Below, piece after piece: positions 10,417 to 19,270 of a DNA stretch of 64,000 nucleotides. This DNA comes from an uncultured bacterium (GTDB lineage: Bacteria; Planctomycetota; UBA1135; GCA-002686595). The stretch covers positions 1 through 64,000 of the forward strand of contig CALBMX010000036.1 in NCBI GenBank assembly GCA_937896235.1, read 5' to 3'. Both the position numbers and the translations under genes were made by a program. Under the pieces are notes generated by a model. The model worked only from the letters and a program-made list of their open reading frames with translations, was not told the DNA's origin and searched no databases. Positions within the stretch are counted from its first letter, which is position 1. Each line of letters begins with the position of its first letter.

Positions 10417-11121
10417 ATGAGTGCGAATAGCGAGAGGAGTAATGAGGGTATCGGGCGCGATGTGCAAGGGCGCCCCCTGTTTGTCGTCATCGATGGCGTG
10501 GACGGCTGTGGTAAGTCGACCCAGGCGAGGAAGCTTGTCGAGCACTTGATCCAGCATCAGAGTCCAAGTACGGCGCTCGACAGCGCTTTCGCTCCGGTCC
10601 ATTTGCGGGAGCCTGGCAGCACGGACCTCGGTGAGCGCGTTCGCGCGCTGCTTCTCGACCGGGCCTTGCATCTAGAGGCGGAGGTCGAGACCCTCCTCTT
10701 TGCGGCAGCCCGTCGACAAATGTTGGATCAGCTGGTCGCTCCGGCCCTTCGCGAGGGGCGCGACGTCGTGTGCGAGCGCTTTCACCCCTCGACATTTGCG
10801 TACCAAGCAGTCGCCGGAGACCTAGATCCTGAAGCTGTCTTAGAGCTCTTGCACAGCTGGGCGAATCAACCCGCGCCGGACCTGATCATCTTGCTGGATA
10901 TTCCGATCGAGGACGCCGCTAGGAGAAGGGGGGCTGCCACCGATCGTATCGAGGATAAAGGAACTGAATTCCAGCTGCGTGTCGCCGAAGGTTATCGAAT
11001 CTACGCAAAACAGAATCCACGAGTTGTTGTGATCGACGGCGCCCGAGATTCCGAACAGGTCGCCGCTGATATCGCCACGGTTGTCGAGTCCGCCCGCCAA
11101 GAGGGTTCCCCGTGCTCCTAA
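10417..11121 (+). CDS. tmk: Thymidylate kinase
   Basis: Phosphorylates dTMP to dTDP. The P-loop GVDGCGKST is at residues 27-35, the dTMP-binding REPGST lies near residue 67, and the CERFHPSTFAYQ segment carries the DR-equivalent. The LID region contains RIEDKGTEFQLRV. At 234 residues it is slightly longer than most Tmk, because of about 19 extra N-terminal residues before the first strand; a later start was not obvious. Its 3' end overlaps holB by 10 bases, the common tmk-holB pairing in bacteria, which supports both assignments. Confidence 0.94.
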   Translation: MSANSERSNEGIGRDVQGRPLFVVIDGVDGCGKSTQARKLVEHLIQHQSPSTALDSAFAPVHLREPGSTDLGERVRALLLDRALHLEAEVETLLFAAARRQMLDQLVAPALREGRDVVCERFHPSTFAYQAVAGDLDPEAVLELLHSWANQPAPDLIILLDIPIEDAARRRGAATDRIEDKGTEFQLRVAEGYRIYAKQNPRVVVIDGARDSEQVAADIATVVESARQEGSPCS

Positions 11122-12221
11122 AAGAACCGCGCGGCCACATGGATGTGCTCGAGGGATTATGGCGCGCGGCGAAGGACGAGCGGCTAGGGCACGCGCTTCT
11201 CTTCGGCGGCCCCGACGGAGTGGGCAAGTTCAGCTGCGCGTTGTATTTGGCCGCTGGTCTTTTTTGTGCTTCGGGTCCTGGAAAGCCATGTGGAACTTGT
11301 GGCCCTTGTCGCCGGTTTCAATCTGGAGGCGAAGAGTCCAACCACCCCGACTTACTTGTCGTGGACCCTCTGGATTCTGGTGCGGAAATCATCAAGCTGA
11401 ACCGTATTGCCTTTCGCGAGAATTCCTCAAGTAAGGACGATGTGGAGATGCGGCGAACCGTTGAGGGGTTTCTGGATTTGCATGCGGTGGAATCCGAATG
11501 GCGTGTCGTGATCATTCGCGAGTGCCATCGCATGAACACAAATGCCCAGAACGCGCTGCTCAAGACTCTGGAAGAGCCTGCCGCGGGCACGTTGCTGATC
11601 CTGGAGACCGCCCATGTCGGCGTTCTCTTGGATACGATTATCTCTCGTGTGACGCGCGTGGAGTACGCGCCTTTGGAGCCGGTTCTCGCAAAGGAATTGA
11701 TTCTAGAGTTGGCGGTGGGCACCAACGAGCGGCTTGCCGATCGGCTAGCGCGCTGGTCCAAAGGTTCTCCAGGAATTGCCATGCGACTTCTGCGGGAGGG
11801 TAGGGCTGCCGAGCATGAGCTTCTTTCGGCCCTTCTCTCCGGAAAGAGGGGAGCTATGGACTGCTCCAATGAAGTCTGGAATCTAGAGGGGGAGTTCGTC
11901 GCTGCCACGGATCGCGCCATGGCGCGGATGCGGGCGCGCTCCCTTCTCGATTTCGCACTTGAGTTTATCGCAGACCTCTCGAGGTGCTGTGCCGGCGCAA
12001 ATGTCGACCGTCAGGTCCACACCGATCTGCTTATCTCTATGAGTGGTGAGGACTCTCCAAGGTACCTTGCGGGGTTGGGCCCGAGGGTCGAGGTCGTTCG
12101 TGAGAAATTACTTGAATGCCGCGGGGATATCGAAGCCAATGTGACACCCGACGCGGTGGTTGCGCGCGCATTCCTGGCCCTCTCCCAATTGGTCATTCGG
12201 CCTCTAAAAGTTGGCCGCTAA
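11112..12221 (+). CDS. holB: DNA polymerase III subunit delta' (clamp loader)
   Basis: AAA+ clamp-loader subunit. The Walker A motif GGPDGVGK is at residues 32-39. The four-cysteine zinc module of the delta'/gamma family is visible at Cys52, Cys60, Cys63 and Cys66. The segment NAQNALLKTLEEP is a strong delta' signature. There are 369 residues. The start is GTG at 11112, overlapping the end of tmk; an ATG at 11139 is an alternative that would remove nine residues. It is presumably translationally coupled to tmk. Confidence 0.93.
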   Translation: MLLKEPRGHMDVLEGLWRAAKDERLGHALLFGGPDGVGKFSCALYLAAGLFCASGPGKPCGTCGPCRRFQSGGEESNHPDLLVVDPLDSGAEIIKLNRIAFRENSSSKDDVEMRRTVEGFLDLHAVESEWRVVIIRECHRMNTNAQNALLKTLEEPAAGTLLILETAHVGVLLDTIISRVTRVEYAPLEPVLAKELILELAVGTNERLADRLARWSKGSPGIAMRLLREGRAAEHELLSALLSGKRGAMDCSNEVWNLEGEFVAATDRAMARMRARSLLDFALEFIADLSRCCAGANVDRQVHTDLLISMSGEDSPRYLAGLGPRVEVVREKLLECRGDIEANVTPDAVVARAFLALSQLVIRPLKVGR

Positions 12222-12240
12222 ATTTTCTGTACTTCCTTCC

Positions 12241-12645
12241 ATGCAAGACGCACTTCTAGAACTCTCCACTCGTGATGGCCGCTTTTCTGTCGAAGCCTAT
12301 CGGTTTCTGTTCGAGTCCTTGGAAGATGCGCTGCGGTTGGCCAAGAAGGAAGATGCCGAGGGGCTTGAGCGTCACCTAACAGGACAAGAGGTTCTCTTCG
12401 GGATGAGAGAGTTTGCCCGGAAATCTTTTGGTCCGCTCGCAGCCCAAGTTTGGAGGTCATGGGGAGTGATGGAGAGTATGGATTGGGGCAGGATCGTCTT
12501 CTTGATGGTCGATAACAATCTGCTGGCTAGACGTGAAGAGGACTCAATCGAAGACTTCCGAGAGGGGTTTGATTTTGACGCTGCTTTTGTTGAAAACTAC
12601 GACATATCCTTACCGAAGGAGCTTCCGGCTTTAGGAGCCTCCTGA
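12241..12645 (+). CDS. Minf_1886 family protein
   Basis: A 134-residue protein matching the Minf_1886 family pattern: an N-terminal helix with RFSVEAYRFLFESLEDAL, then HLTGQEVLFGMREFA, FGPLAAQVWRSWGV, WGRIVFLMVDNNLLA and the acidic C-terminal EDFREGFDFDAAF. The family is common in Verrucomicrobia and Planctomycetes and has no established function. The frame is open from a TTG at 12211 inside the holB end, but the ATG at 12241 matches the usual family start. It follows holB by 19 bases and is probably in the same transcript. Family assignment is from remembered motif resemblance. Confidence 0.8.
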   Translation: MQDALLELSTRDGRFSVEAYRFLFESLEDALRLAKKEDAEGLERHLTGQEVLFGMREFARKSFGPLAAQVWRSWGVMESMDWGRIVFLMVDNNLLARREEDSIEDFREGFDFDAAFVENYDISLPKELPALGAS

Positions 12646-12647
12646 AA

Positions 12648-12666
12648 GGGAACCATATGGGTTCCC
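12648..12666 (+). terminator. Short inverted repeat, possible weak terminator
   Basis: GGGAACC (12648-12654) and GGTTCCC (12660-12666) form a perfect 7-bp stem with a 5-base loop just after the Minf_1886 stop. There is no following T-run, so termination is uncertain; it may instead be a 5' leader stem for the next gene. Confidence 0.35.
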
Positions 12667-12696
12667 CCTGCGCTCCCCTTGTCTGTGGCGCTGTTC

Positions 12697-12737
12697 GATT
12701 CAAAACCTAAAATTGACTCTCTTGATTCAAAACCTAA
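12697..12737 (+). repeat. Two 14-bp direct repeats with 27-bp period
   Basis: GATTCAAAACCTAA occurs at 12697-12710 and again at 12724-12737. The second copy lies within the first codons of the AI-2E-family transporter and the first in its leader. It looks like a small local tandem duplication around the translation start. Confidence 0.7.
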
Positions 12738-13954
12738 GCACCATTCGAAGAAACGTAACACTTGGCCTCCTTGGGGCCTTGTCCATCTGGCTCGTCTGGT
12801 CTATTCGGGCCGTGGTGAATCCACTCTTACTCGGCTATCTCGCTGCATTCATCTTGCACCCGATGGTGAGCAAACTCGAGGGAAGGGGGATGAGTCGCAG
12901 GAGGGCGGTGAACACGGTCTTTATGGCTTGGTTCTTAGGTGGGATCTTGGTGTTGGGAGGCCTGTTCACCCAAAGCAATGAGCTGGTTGGAGGTGTGATC
13001 TTAGACAGACCATCCATTGGGACGATCGACACTAAAATTGAAGAGCGGGTTGTCCGGGTCGAAGAGATGTTCGGAGTGGAGCTGCCGACGATCCGGGTTC
13101 AGGACTTTATTGATGTCGCTAGGGCAAAATTCCACGAGCTGTTAGGGGGGGGGACCAACGGGGGTGTCCCTTCTGAGGTGACCAATGATTCGGTTCTGAA
13201 CTCTGATGCCAAGGTGCCCCGCAAGGAGACTCCCGAGGCCATCTCTCAAGCTGCTGCCCGGGTGGGTATTCAAGCGGCCAGCGGTTTGGGCAGAGTTGTT
13301 GTCAACTTCTTTGGGGCACTGCTAGGACTAGGTGGGCTGCTTCTTCTGGTCCCGCTTTACGCCTACTATCTCTTGTTTCACCTCGGCACAATGCACAGCT
13401 CGGTGAAGCGCTACTTACCCAAGCGCGACCGCGAAAAAATTGCAAACGTCGGCCGCCAGATCGGATCGATGCTCGCGGCATTCTTTCGTGGGCGTTTACT
13501 CGTTTGCCTTCTCAAAGGCGCGATTCTCACGGTGGGCTTGTTGATTGCCCAGGTTGACTATGCGTTCCTATTCGGTATGACTGGTGGCTTGCTATCACTC
13601 ATCCCCGTGATTGGTCCTCTGGTCGGCTTCTTGTTCGCCGCAGTCTTTACCATGGCCGCTCCGGAAATGGGGGCGTTGGAGTCACTCGTTCGGACGGGCA
13701 TCGTCTTCGGTTTAGGCGAGGTCATCGAGGGGTACGTTCTTATGCCCAAGGTGATCGGAGACAGTCTCCGGATGAATGAAGTCGAGGTCCTGTTTTATCT
13801 ACTTGCCGGCCATGCCGCCTTCGGTATGTTTGGCATCTTGGTGGCCTTACCAGTTGCGGCGGCCATCAAGATTCTACTGAGTGAGATTGTGCTTCCCGCT
13901 TTACGCGATTTCTCCGATGAGCTTGAGACGGAACCAAAGGAGTCCGGAGATTGA
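12713..13954 (+). CDS. AI-2E family transporter / permease (YdiK/PerM-like)
   Basis: Polytopic inner-membrane protein of the AI-2E transporter family, about 413 residues. A double hydrophobic N-terminal unit (ALSIWLVWSIRAVVNPLLLG, then FILHPMVSKLEGRG with the family RxxGxxRRxA-like step) is followed by a soluble helical segment at about residues 95-185. The C-terminal membrane block includes the conserved patterns FRGRLLVCLLKG and LSLIPVIGPLVGF. Members export varied small molecules or ions; a real AI-2 role should not be assumed. The start is unclear: TTG at 12713 is used, and TTG at 12722 is possible. It overlaps the next gene by four bases. Confidence 0.86.
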   Translation: MTLLIQNLSTIRRNVTLGLLGALSIWLVWSIRAVVNPLLLGYLAAFILHPMVSKLEGRGMSRRRAVNTVFMAWFLGGILVLGGLFTQSNELVGGVILDRPSIGTIDTKIEERVVRVEEMFGVELPTIRVQDFIDVARAKFHELLGGGTNGGVPSEVTNDSVLNSDAKVPRKETPEAISQAAARVGIQAASGLGRVVVNFFGALLGLGGLLLLVPLYAYYLLFHLGTMHSSVKRYLPKRDREKIANVGRQIGSMLAAFFRGRLLVCLLKGAILTVGLLIAQVDYAFLFGMTGGLLSLIPVIGPLVGFLFAAVFTMAAPEMGALESLVRTGIVFGLGEVIEGYVLMPKVIGDSLRMNEVEVLFYLLAGHAAFGMFGILVALPVAAAIKILLSEIVLPALRDFSDELETEPKESGD

Positions 13955-15873
13955 GTGGGTCGGAGCTAGGTGAGATAAACGGTGAGACCGCCCCGGACAC
14001 TTTGGGGAAACCTGGCGTGATCCACGCCCTGCTCGCCTGTGTCTTTCTATTAGCCGCAGTCGACACCGTTCTTGTTCGTCGCGCTCAATCCCATTGGTCG
14101 AATGAACCTCGACTCTTTCTTCAGACGCTCGTGCTTTGGGCTTGCCTGGCTGGGTTGGCACTGCTTCCCGCTTACGCGATTCGGTACCTACTTCGTCGCA
14201 GTGTCCCCTTGCTGGGTAGCCTCTTCTGGTGCCTCGCATTCCCTATAGCTAGCCACAGGGTTCTTGACAGTTTTACGAGCTTCGGTGGTGACACCGTCGG
14301 CCTTCGAAGTCCATGGCCATGGCTGGGAGTCCTTGGGGCGGGCCTTGTCTGTCTATTGACTGCGTTCGTTTTCGTTCGGTTTTTGCTGAGTGGCCAAAAT
14401 GCACGCCGTGGGGCTCTGTTGTCCTTACTTGGCGTATCTAGTCTGTGCGGCTTTCTTTTGCCGCTTCAGGATGAATTCTTGGTCGAGGGAGATGCGACAG
14501 GCAAACCCAACCTGTTGCTCCTTGTCTGGGATACGGTACGGGCAAAGAGCCTTACAGCATTTGATGAAGATGCCCTTCGAGTCAGCCCCTATTTGACAGA
14601 GCTCGCGAGTCAGGGGACGACGTTTGAAAGCGCGCGCTCGGTCTCCTGTTTTACCTTCACGTCCCACCTGTCCATGCTGACAGGTGTCTACCCGTCTGAG
14701 CATGGAGCGTGGATTCTGAACCTGAATTACGATCCTACTCGAGCTGATCATGTCGCCGCCCTCCTGCAGAGGGAGGGCTACCGAACGGGCGCATTTGTCG
14801 GCACGGATGTTCTCGCTGGGCATACGGGCATGAACTATGGTTTCGAGACGTACGATGACATTGTCGACCCTCCCGTCACCTATACAAGCGCGTGGGGACT
14901 CGTCCATGACTTGCAGTCGATCGCTGCGGCACATATTCCTCTCTTTGAATTCAACGGTCGCCCGCACTGGATTCAGGATTTTCAACGACCGGCCGATGAT
15001 TCCCTGAGCGCAGCTAAAAGGTGGATTCGGAACGGAGACAAGAGGCCGTGGTTCTGCATGATCAACATGTACGACGCGCACTGGCCTTATCTTCCGAGTC
15101 CTGATGCGACAGCGGAATTTGTGGGGGAGTATGCAGGCCCAGTGAACGGCTTCTCCTATCGGAGTACCGGCCTTCCAAAAGGCTATGTCATGAACGCGGA
15201 GGATCAGCGCCACCTGACTGAACTCTATGGCGCGGAGATCTTTGAACTAGACGCGAAAGTGGGGGCCTTTTTGGAAGAGCTGGCGGTTGCAGAGAGCAAT
15301 ACGGCGATTGTTGTGACCGCCGACCACGGAGAGGCATTTGGAGAGGGGGGCTCCTTTGGACACCACGATATCTTTGAGCCACAGGTTCGCGTCCCCCTTT
15401 TGATTGTCCCGCCCCCTGGAGGGGAAGCTCACGCCCTTGGCTTTGGGGTTCGCGTGGACAAGATGACCTCGGGGATCGATATTGCGCCGACGCTACTTGG
15501 TCTCGCTGGAGTCGCCGTACCCAAGGGAATGCGTGGCATAGACCTCGCTCGAACGCCCTTGACGGACAATCGCGTTTTGCTGCTTGAGGATCGAGACCAC
15601 AAGAATGCCAAGGACTCCCACTTTGGGATCTACCGTGACGGCTTCAAGTACACGCGTACCGGCGTTGGTCAGCATGTCCAAGGTTTCTTGTTCGAACTTG
15701 CCCATGATCCCAATGGCGAGTTTGACGTGTCGGACGACTATCCAGAGCTAACACAAGAACTCGCCACTTTGCTCGATGATCTACGGGCCCAGTGGAATGG
15801 TGATGAAGGACTCCAAGTGGCTGACGACGGCAATCTAGATGGCCTTGGGGCTCTCGGTTATCTAGAGGACTAG
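13951..15873 (+). CDS. Membrane-anchored sulfatase-fold hydrolase/transferase
   Basis: A 640-residue protein with about five N-terminal membrane segments (residues 20-175) and an alkaline-phosphatase-superfamily sulfatase domain (about 188-625). Metal-binding features are NLLLLVWDTVRA and VTADHGEAFGEGG with FGHHD. The usual formylglycine motif C-x-P-x-R is absent; the aligned stretch reads Thr235-Phe-Thr-Ser-His239 before LSMLTGVYPSEHG, so Thr235 is the likely nucleophile position, as in phosphoglycerol-transferase relatives. It may therefore be a phosphodiesterase or phosphotransferase, not a true sulfatase. The start is TTG at 13951 overlapping the previous stop; GTG at 14017 is an alternative. 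A strong hairpin follows. Confidence 0.8.
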   Translation: MSGSELGEINGETAPDTLGKPGVIHALLACVFLLAAVDTVLVRRAQSHWSNEPRLFLQTLVLWACLAGLALLPAYAIRYLLRRSVPLLGSLFWCLAFPIASHRVLDSFTSFGGDTVGLRSPWPWLGVLGAGLVCLLTAFVFVRFLLSGQNARRGALLSLLGVSSLCGFLLPLQDEFLVEGDATGKPNLLLLVWDTVRAKSLTAFDEDALRVSPYLTELASQGTTFESARSVSCFTFTSHLSMLTGVYPSEHGAWILNLNYDPTRADHVAALLQREGYRTGAFVGTDVLAGHTGMNYGFETYDDIVDPPVTYTSAWGLVHDLQSIAAAHIPLFEFNGRPHWIQDFQRPADDSLSAAKRWIRNGDKRPWFCMINMYDAHWPYLPSPDATAEFVGEYAGPVNGFSYRSTGLPKGYVMNAEDQRHLTELYGAEIFELDAKVGAFLEELAVAESNTAIVVTADHGEAFGEGGSFGHHDIFEPQVRVPLLIVPPPGGEAHALGFGVRVDKMTSGIDIAPTLLGLAGVAVPKGMRGIDLARTPLTDNRVLLLEDRDHKNAKDSHFGIYRDGFKYTRTGVGQHVQGFLFELAHDPNGEFDVSDDYPELTQELATLLDDLRAQWNGDEGLQVADDGNLDGLGALGYLED

Positions 15874-15898
15874 AGTCAAGCCCTCAGCGCGTAAAGGA

Positions 15899-15938
15899 AG
15901 AGCGGGCAGCACTCCAAAAATGGAGTGCTGCCCGCTCT
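15899..15938. terminator. Bidirectional terminator, perfect 18-bp hairpin
   Basis: AGAGCGGGCAGCACTCCA (15899-15916) pairs perfectly with 15921-15938 around an AAAA loop. It stands between the convergent sulfatase-fold and S41 protease genes, and ATTATT follows on the plus strand. It should stop transcription from both sides. Confidence 0.85.
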
Positions 15939-15964
15939 ATTATTGGCACGCCTATTTTGGGTGA

Positions 15965-18481
15965 CTACAACTCGAGAGAATTGAGAAGCTCGATAAGGCC
16001 AAGAAGCTCGTCGTCACCAAGCTCAGTTCCACCTTCTCGGGCAGCGATTAAGCGCTGCTTGGCATCATGGATGGCAGCATCTGAAGCGTTAGTTCCGAGG
16101 GCTGCAACTTGATCGGCTTCCCCGCTGTCGGCACTCACTTCCGTTACAAAGGTCGACTTGTACTCGATATGCTGATCGCTAGTTTCTCCTATCGCTTTCA
16201 GTAAGGTGACGAGTCCAGCCTGCAGTTGGATGTCCTCTTCAAAGTCACCGAATGGATACGCACCTCCGCGCTCGTCTTGCATGCGTCGGCGAATCTCAGC
16301 GCGAAGAAGAAGGCGCACGTCGTCTTTGCTAAGGGGGGTCTCCAGCCCAGTGTAGAACTCATCAAAACCCGGGTAGCGACTTATGTCTTTTTCGTCGCAG
16401 ATAGCCATCAGGCGGAACGCGTTGTGATGCTCTTCCCAGTATTGGTCGACATAGGTGCGCGGGACCTGCTTGTCCAATAGAACGCGGCGCTCCATCACGC
16501 GCCACCCTTCGATAAGGCCAGCTTCGGCCTCTTGGTCGGGGGAGACACCACCGGGTGAAATCAAATTCTTATCGGCATCAAACTCGCGGTGAATCGACCG
16601 ACCGGAAGGCAGCAGATAGCGTGCGATGGTGAGGCGAACATGGGGCGCGAAGTCAAACTCGCCATTCCCGTTGAAGTCGTACCGAAGGGGCTCCCATGGA
16701 TCCCATTTGTTGTTCCCGTTTTCGTCGTCGTATTGGTCATCGGCATACCCATACAGAGGAAAGAGGTTTTGGACACTGCCCTTGCCGAAGCTACGCTCAC
16801 CGACGATGGTTGCGCGTCCGTGATCCTGCAAGGCGCCGGAGACGATTTCGGAAGCCGAAGCCGAATAGCGGTTGATAAGGCAAATCATGGGCATCTCGGC
16901 GGGGATGAAGGCGTCCTCCAATGTCCCCAAGTGCTGACTGGGGCCCACGCGCGCCTCGGTAGACACAACCGGTAAGCCTTTGGGCAGGAAGAGGTCCGCA
17001 ACTCCTCGGGCTTCACTCAGCAGTCCACCCGAGTTGTAGCGCAGGTCGAAAACGAGTGCTCGCATGCCTTGTTCTTTGAGCTCCTTGATGGCCGCCCGCA
17101 CGTCCTCGGTAGCCGTTCGGCTAAAGCTCTTAAGCTCGACCAACCCGATCCCTCCAGGAAGCATTTGGTGCGCCGTTGAAGGTACGGAGATTTGTGCGCG
17201 TTCGATCTCGACAATCATCTCCTTGGTCGGACGGGTGATCTTGCCGGGATCCATTCCGCGCCGCCAGATGTAGAGTTTGACCACGGTGCCAGGCTTTCCC
17301 TTGAGGCGCTTGATGATTTCCTCTTGATCGTTGCCCAGGGTTGGCCAGTCGTCGATCTGAACAATCTTGTCGTCCGTAGCGAGTCCAGCTTCGTAGGCGG
17401 GGCCCGAATAGATCGGGCGCGTGATCGTGAAAATATTGTCGACAGGATCGTTGCGAACATAGGCGCCAATGCCGCCGTAATCCGCCTCGAGTAAGTCCAT
17501 GCTGAACTGCTTGTACTCTTCTGCAGGCATGTAGGAGGAGTGGCTGTCCAACGCGCCAAGCATGCCGTTCAGTGCAGCGTCGATCAGCTCATTCTCCTCT
17601 AGGCGATCCCCTTCGAGGTGCCCATCGTGAATCATCTCGAGTAGAGCGGCCACTCGCTCAAGGTTTTCTGGGGTCTGTTCGGAGTTGTAGAGCTTCTGCA
17701 GCTTGGAGTACTTGGCCTCGTGAAGACTTCGGGTGGCACCGAGCTTCAAGTAGGAGCTGGCGAGGCGGCCGGTCTCCCCTGGCAGGCTCGCAAGTCGAGT
17801 AAGTTCGTCTTCAAGCTCTCCTCGAATGTTGTCGCCGATGCTGGCTAGGGCCAACGCGCCGAGTGCCCGAAGATTTGCATCTTCTGAATTTAGGAACGAG
17901 GTCATGCGTGAGCGTGCCTCTCCCTTGAGGGATCCTCGGCCAATGCTGTAGGAGGAGGTTGCCGCGGCAATGCGCACCTCCGGAGAGCGCTCTGCATCGT
18001 CGGCTACTGCCTGTAGATCTTCAGCCAAGGCAGTGCGCTCCTCTACACCCAGTCCGCGAAAGGTCTCGTTGCCTAGCAGCTCGGCGGTGGCAATCGCTAT
18101 CTCGTTGTTCTCATTCGCCAGGAGGGGCGTTAGGTCCGATTGGAGCCCCGCGAGATCCGCGGCGCCACCAATGAGCCGTGTGGCTCCGGCGAAGAGCACT
18201 TGCCTAGGAGCTAAGCTCAAGACGTCCTCCAGGCGCTTGTCCAGCGCAGTGTCAAGCTCACCTCCTTGGCTGAGAGCTGTCGCCGCTTCCCGCAAACTAG
18301 ACGCTCGCTCCCAAATCTCGTTAGGTGCCGCGGTCTTGACCCTGGCTAGGTTGTCGTCGAGCAGGTCGACGAGGTCTCCAGCCGCAAGGTGAGAAGAGGA
18401 GAAAGTTCCCGTCAACCAAGCCCCTGTGAGGAGGGGCGCAAGAGTTAGGGCAAGAGCTATTCGAAGAGCGTTCTTGGGCAT
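15965..18481 (-). CDS. S41 family C-terminal processing peptidase with HEAT-like N-terminus
   Basis: Exported serine protease of the CtpA/Prc type, 838 residues. The frame extends upstream to 18760, across the moaC start, but the ATG at 18481 gives a clean signal peptide, MPKNALRIALALTLAPLLTG. Residues about 60-250 resemble HEAT repeats (RIAAATSSYSIGRG, LGALALASIGD). A PDZ domain at about 305-405 includes YGGIGAYVR. The catalytic Ser-Lys dyad is Ser542 in SASASE and Lys567 in FGKGSVQ. Between the dyad and the final strands lies an insert of about 35 residues with two EF-hand-like loops (Asp586-Glu597 and from Asp602). A helical C-terminal extension follows. It is convergent with the sulfatase-fold gene. 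Confidence 0.92.
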   Translation of the reverse strand: MPKNALRIALALTLAPLLTGAWLTGTFSSSHLAAGDLVDLLDDNLARVKTAAPNEIWERASSLREAATALSQGGELDTALDKRLEDVLSLAPRQVLFAGATRLIGGAADLAGLQSDLTPLLANENNEIAIATAELLGNETFRGLGVEERTALAEDLQAVADDAERSPEVRIAAATSSYSIGRGSLKGEARSRMTSFLNSEDANLRALGALALASIGDNIRGELEDELTRLASLPGETGRLASSYLKLGATRSLHEAKYSKLQKLYNSEQTPENLERVAALLEMIHDGHLEGDRLEENELIDAALNGMLGALDSHSSYMPAEEYKQFSMDLLEADYGGIGAYVRNDPVDNIFTITRPIYSGPAYEAGLATDDKIVQIDDWPTLGNDQEEIIKRLKGKPGTVVKLYIWRRGMDPGKITRPTKEMIVEIERAQISVPSTAHQMLPGGIGLVELKSFSRTATEDVRAAIKELKEQGMRALVFDLRYNSGGLLSEARGVADLFLPKGLPVVSTEARVGPSQHLGTLEDAFIPAEMPMICLINRYSASASEIVSGALQDHGRATIVGERSFGKGSVQNLFPLYGYADDQYDDENGNNKWDPWEPLRYDFNGNGEFDFAPHVRLTIARYLLPSGRSIHREFDADKNLISPGGVSPDQEAEAGLIEGWRVMERRVLLDKQVPRTYVDQYWEEHHNAFRLMAICDEKDISRYPGFDEFYTGLETPLSKDDVRLLLRAEIRRRMQDERGGAYPFGDFEEDIQLQAGLVTLLKAIGETSDQHIEYKSTFVTEVSADSGEADQVAALGTNASDAAIHDAKQRLIAAREGGTELGDDELLGLIELLNSLEL

Positions 18482-18524
18482 TACAGAGATCTGGGTTCGT
18501 TGGGATGCAGCAAGGAGGACCAGT

Positions 18525-18552
18525 CTTATAGGTCGACCAAACTGCATCCAAA
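18525..18552 (-). promoter_or_regulatory. Candidate promoter for the S41 protease gene
   Basis: On the minus strand, TTTGGA (18552-18547) and TATAAG (18530-18525) are separated by 16 bases, about 45 bases upstream of the chosen start. The inverted repeat GGATGCAG (18503-18510) / CTGCATCC (18542-18549) brackets the -10-like box. The match is partial and the call tentative. Confidence 0.3.
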
Positions 18553-18691
18553 ATAGAGTGGAAGCTTGTGCTCCGTACATAGAGCCTAGCTTCCTGAAGA
18601 ACTTGAGCAACGGAAAGCCAGGCATCTGTGCCATAGATCGGCGTTTCGCGTATCCTCCAGCAACTTCTCTACGGATACAAGTCCCTGTCGT

Positions 18692-19249
18692 ATGTCTAAG
18701 AAACAGATCTCGAACCCCAATCTCGATAATATTGCCATGGAATCCACTGGGCTCTCGCATTTGACGACCGGCCTAGGGGGTGACGCGGAGTCCTGTATGG
18801 TTGACGTTGGATCAAAACCGATCACCGAGCGCGTCGCCGTAGCATCCGCCCAGGTGGTTTTCCCCGCCGGTATTCTGGCGGACATCGAGGCGGGCGCGGG
18901 ACCTAAAGGTTCCCTGCAAGCGCTGCTTGAGGTGGCGCGAGTAGCTGGGATTATGGCCGCCAAGAGGACTGGTGATTTGATTCCGATGTGCCATCCACTC
19001 GGCCTTGACCATGTGGAGATTACGTTTCTTCGGAATGGGACCGATATGCTCGAAATCCGATGTACGGCTGCCTGCAAGGGCCGGACCGGCATCGAAATGG
19101 AGGCCATGACGGGGGCCAGCCTCGCAGCCTTGACGGTCTATGACATGACGAAGGCCCTGGCGAAAGGCATCCGCCTAGAGAGCGTTTGTCTGTTAGAGAA
19201 GCGGGGTGGGAAGTCGGGGATCTGGCGGGCAGATGGGTACAACGGCTAA
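18692..19249 (+). CDS. moaC: Cyclic pyranopterin monophosphate synthase
   Basis: Second enzyme of molybdenum cofactor synthesis, rearranging 3',8-cyclo-GTP to cyclic pyranopterin monophosphate. Signature KRTGDLIPMCHPL is at residues 91-103, followed by GRTGIEMEAMTGASLAALTV and the C-terminal KRGGKSGIW with the conserved lysine. There are 185 residues, slightly longer than most MoaC because of the N-terminal segment. No other moa gene is in the window, so the pathway must be completed elsewhere. ATG start at 18692. It is divergent from the S41 protease gene, about 210 bases apart. Confidence 0.94.
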   Translation: MSKKQISNPNLDNIAMESTGLSHLTTGLGGDAESCMVDVGSKPITERVAVASAQVVFPAGILADIEAGAGPKGSLQALLEVARVAGIMAAKRTGDLIPMCHPLGLDHVEITFLRNGTDMLEIRCTAACKGRTGIEMEAMTGASLAALTVYDMTKALAKGIRLESVCLLEKRGGKSGIWRADGYNG

Positions 19250-19270
19250 GTTGCTGGCCAAGTCCCCTCT

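Noticed and set aside
12679..12981. Open frame containing the duplicated DSKPK peptide
   Set aside because: It overlaps the clear transporter gene in another frame; the repeat explains the peptide duplication.
18482..18760. N-terminal extension of the S41 protease
   Set aside because: The extension crosses the start of moaC and would bury the signal peptide; the ATG at 18481 is better.
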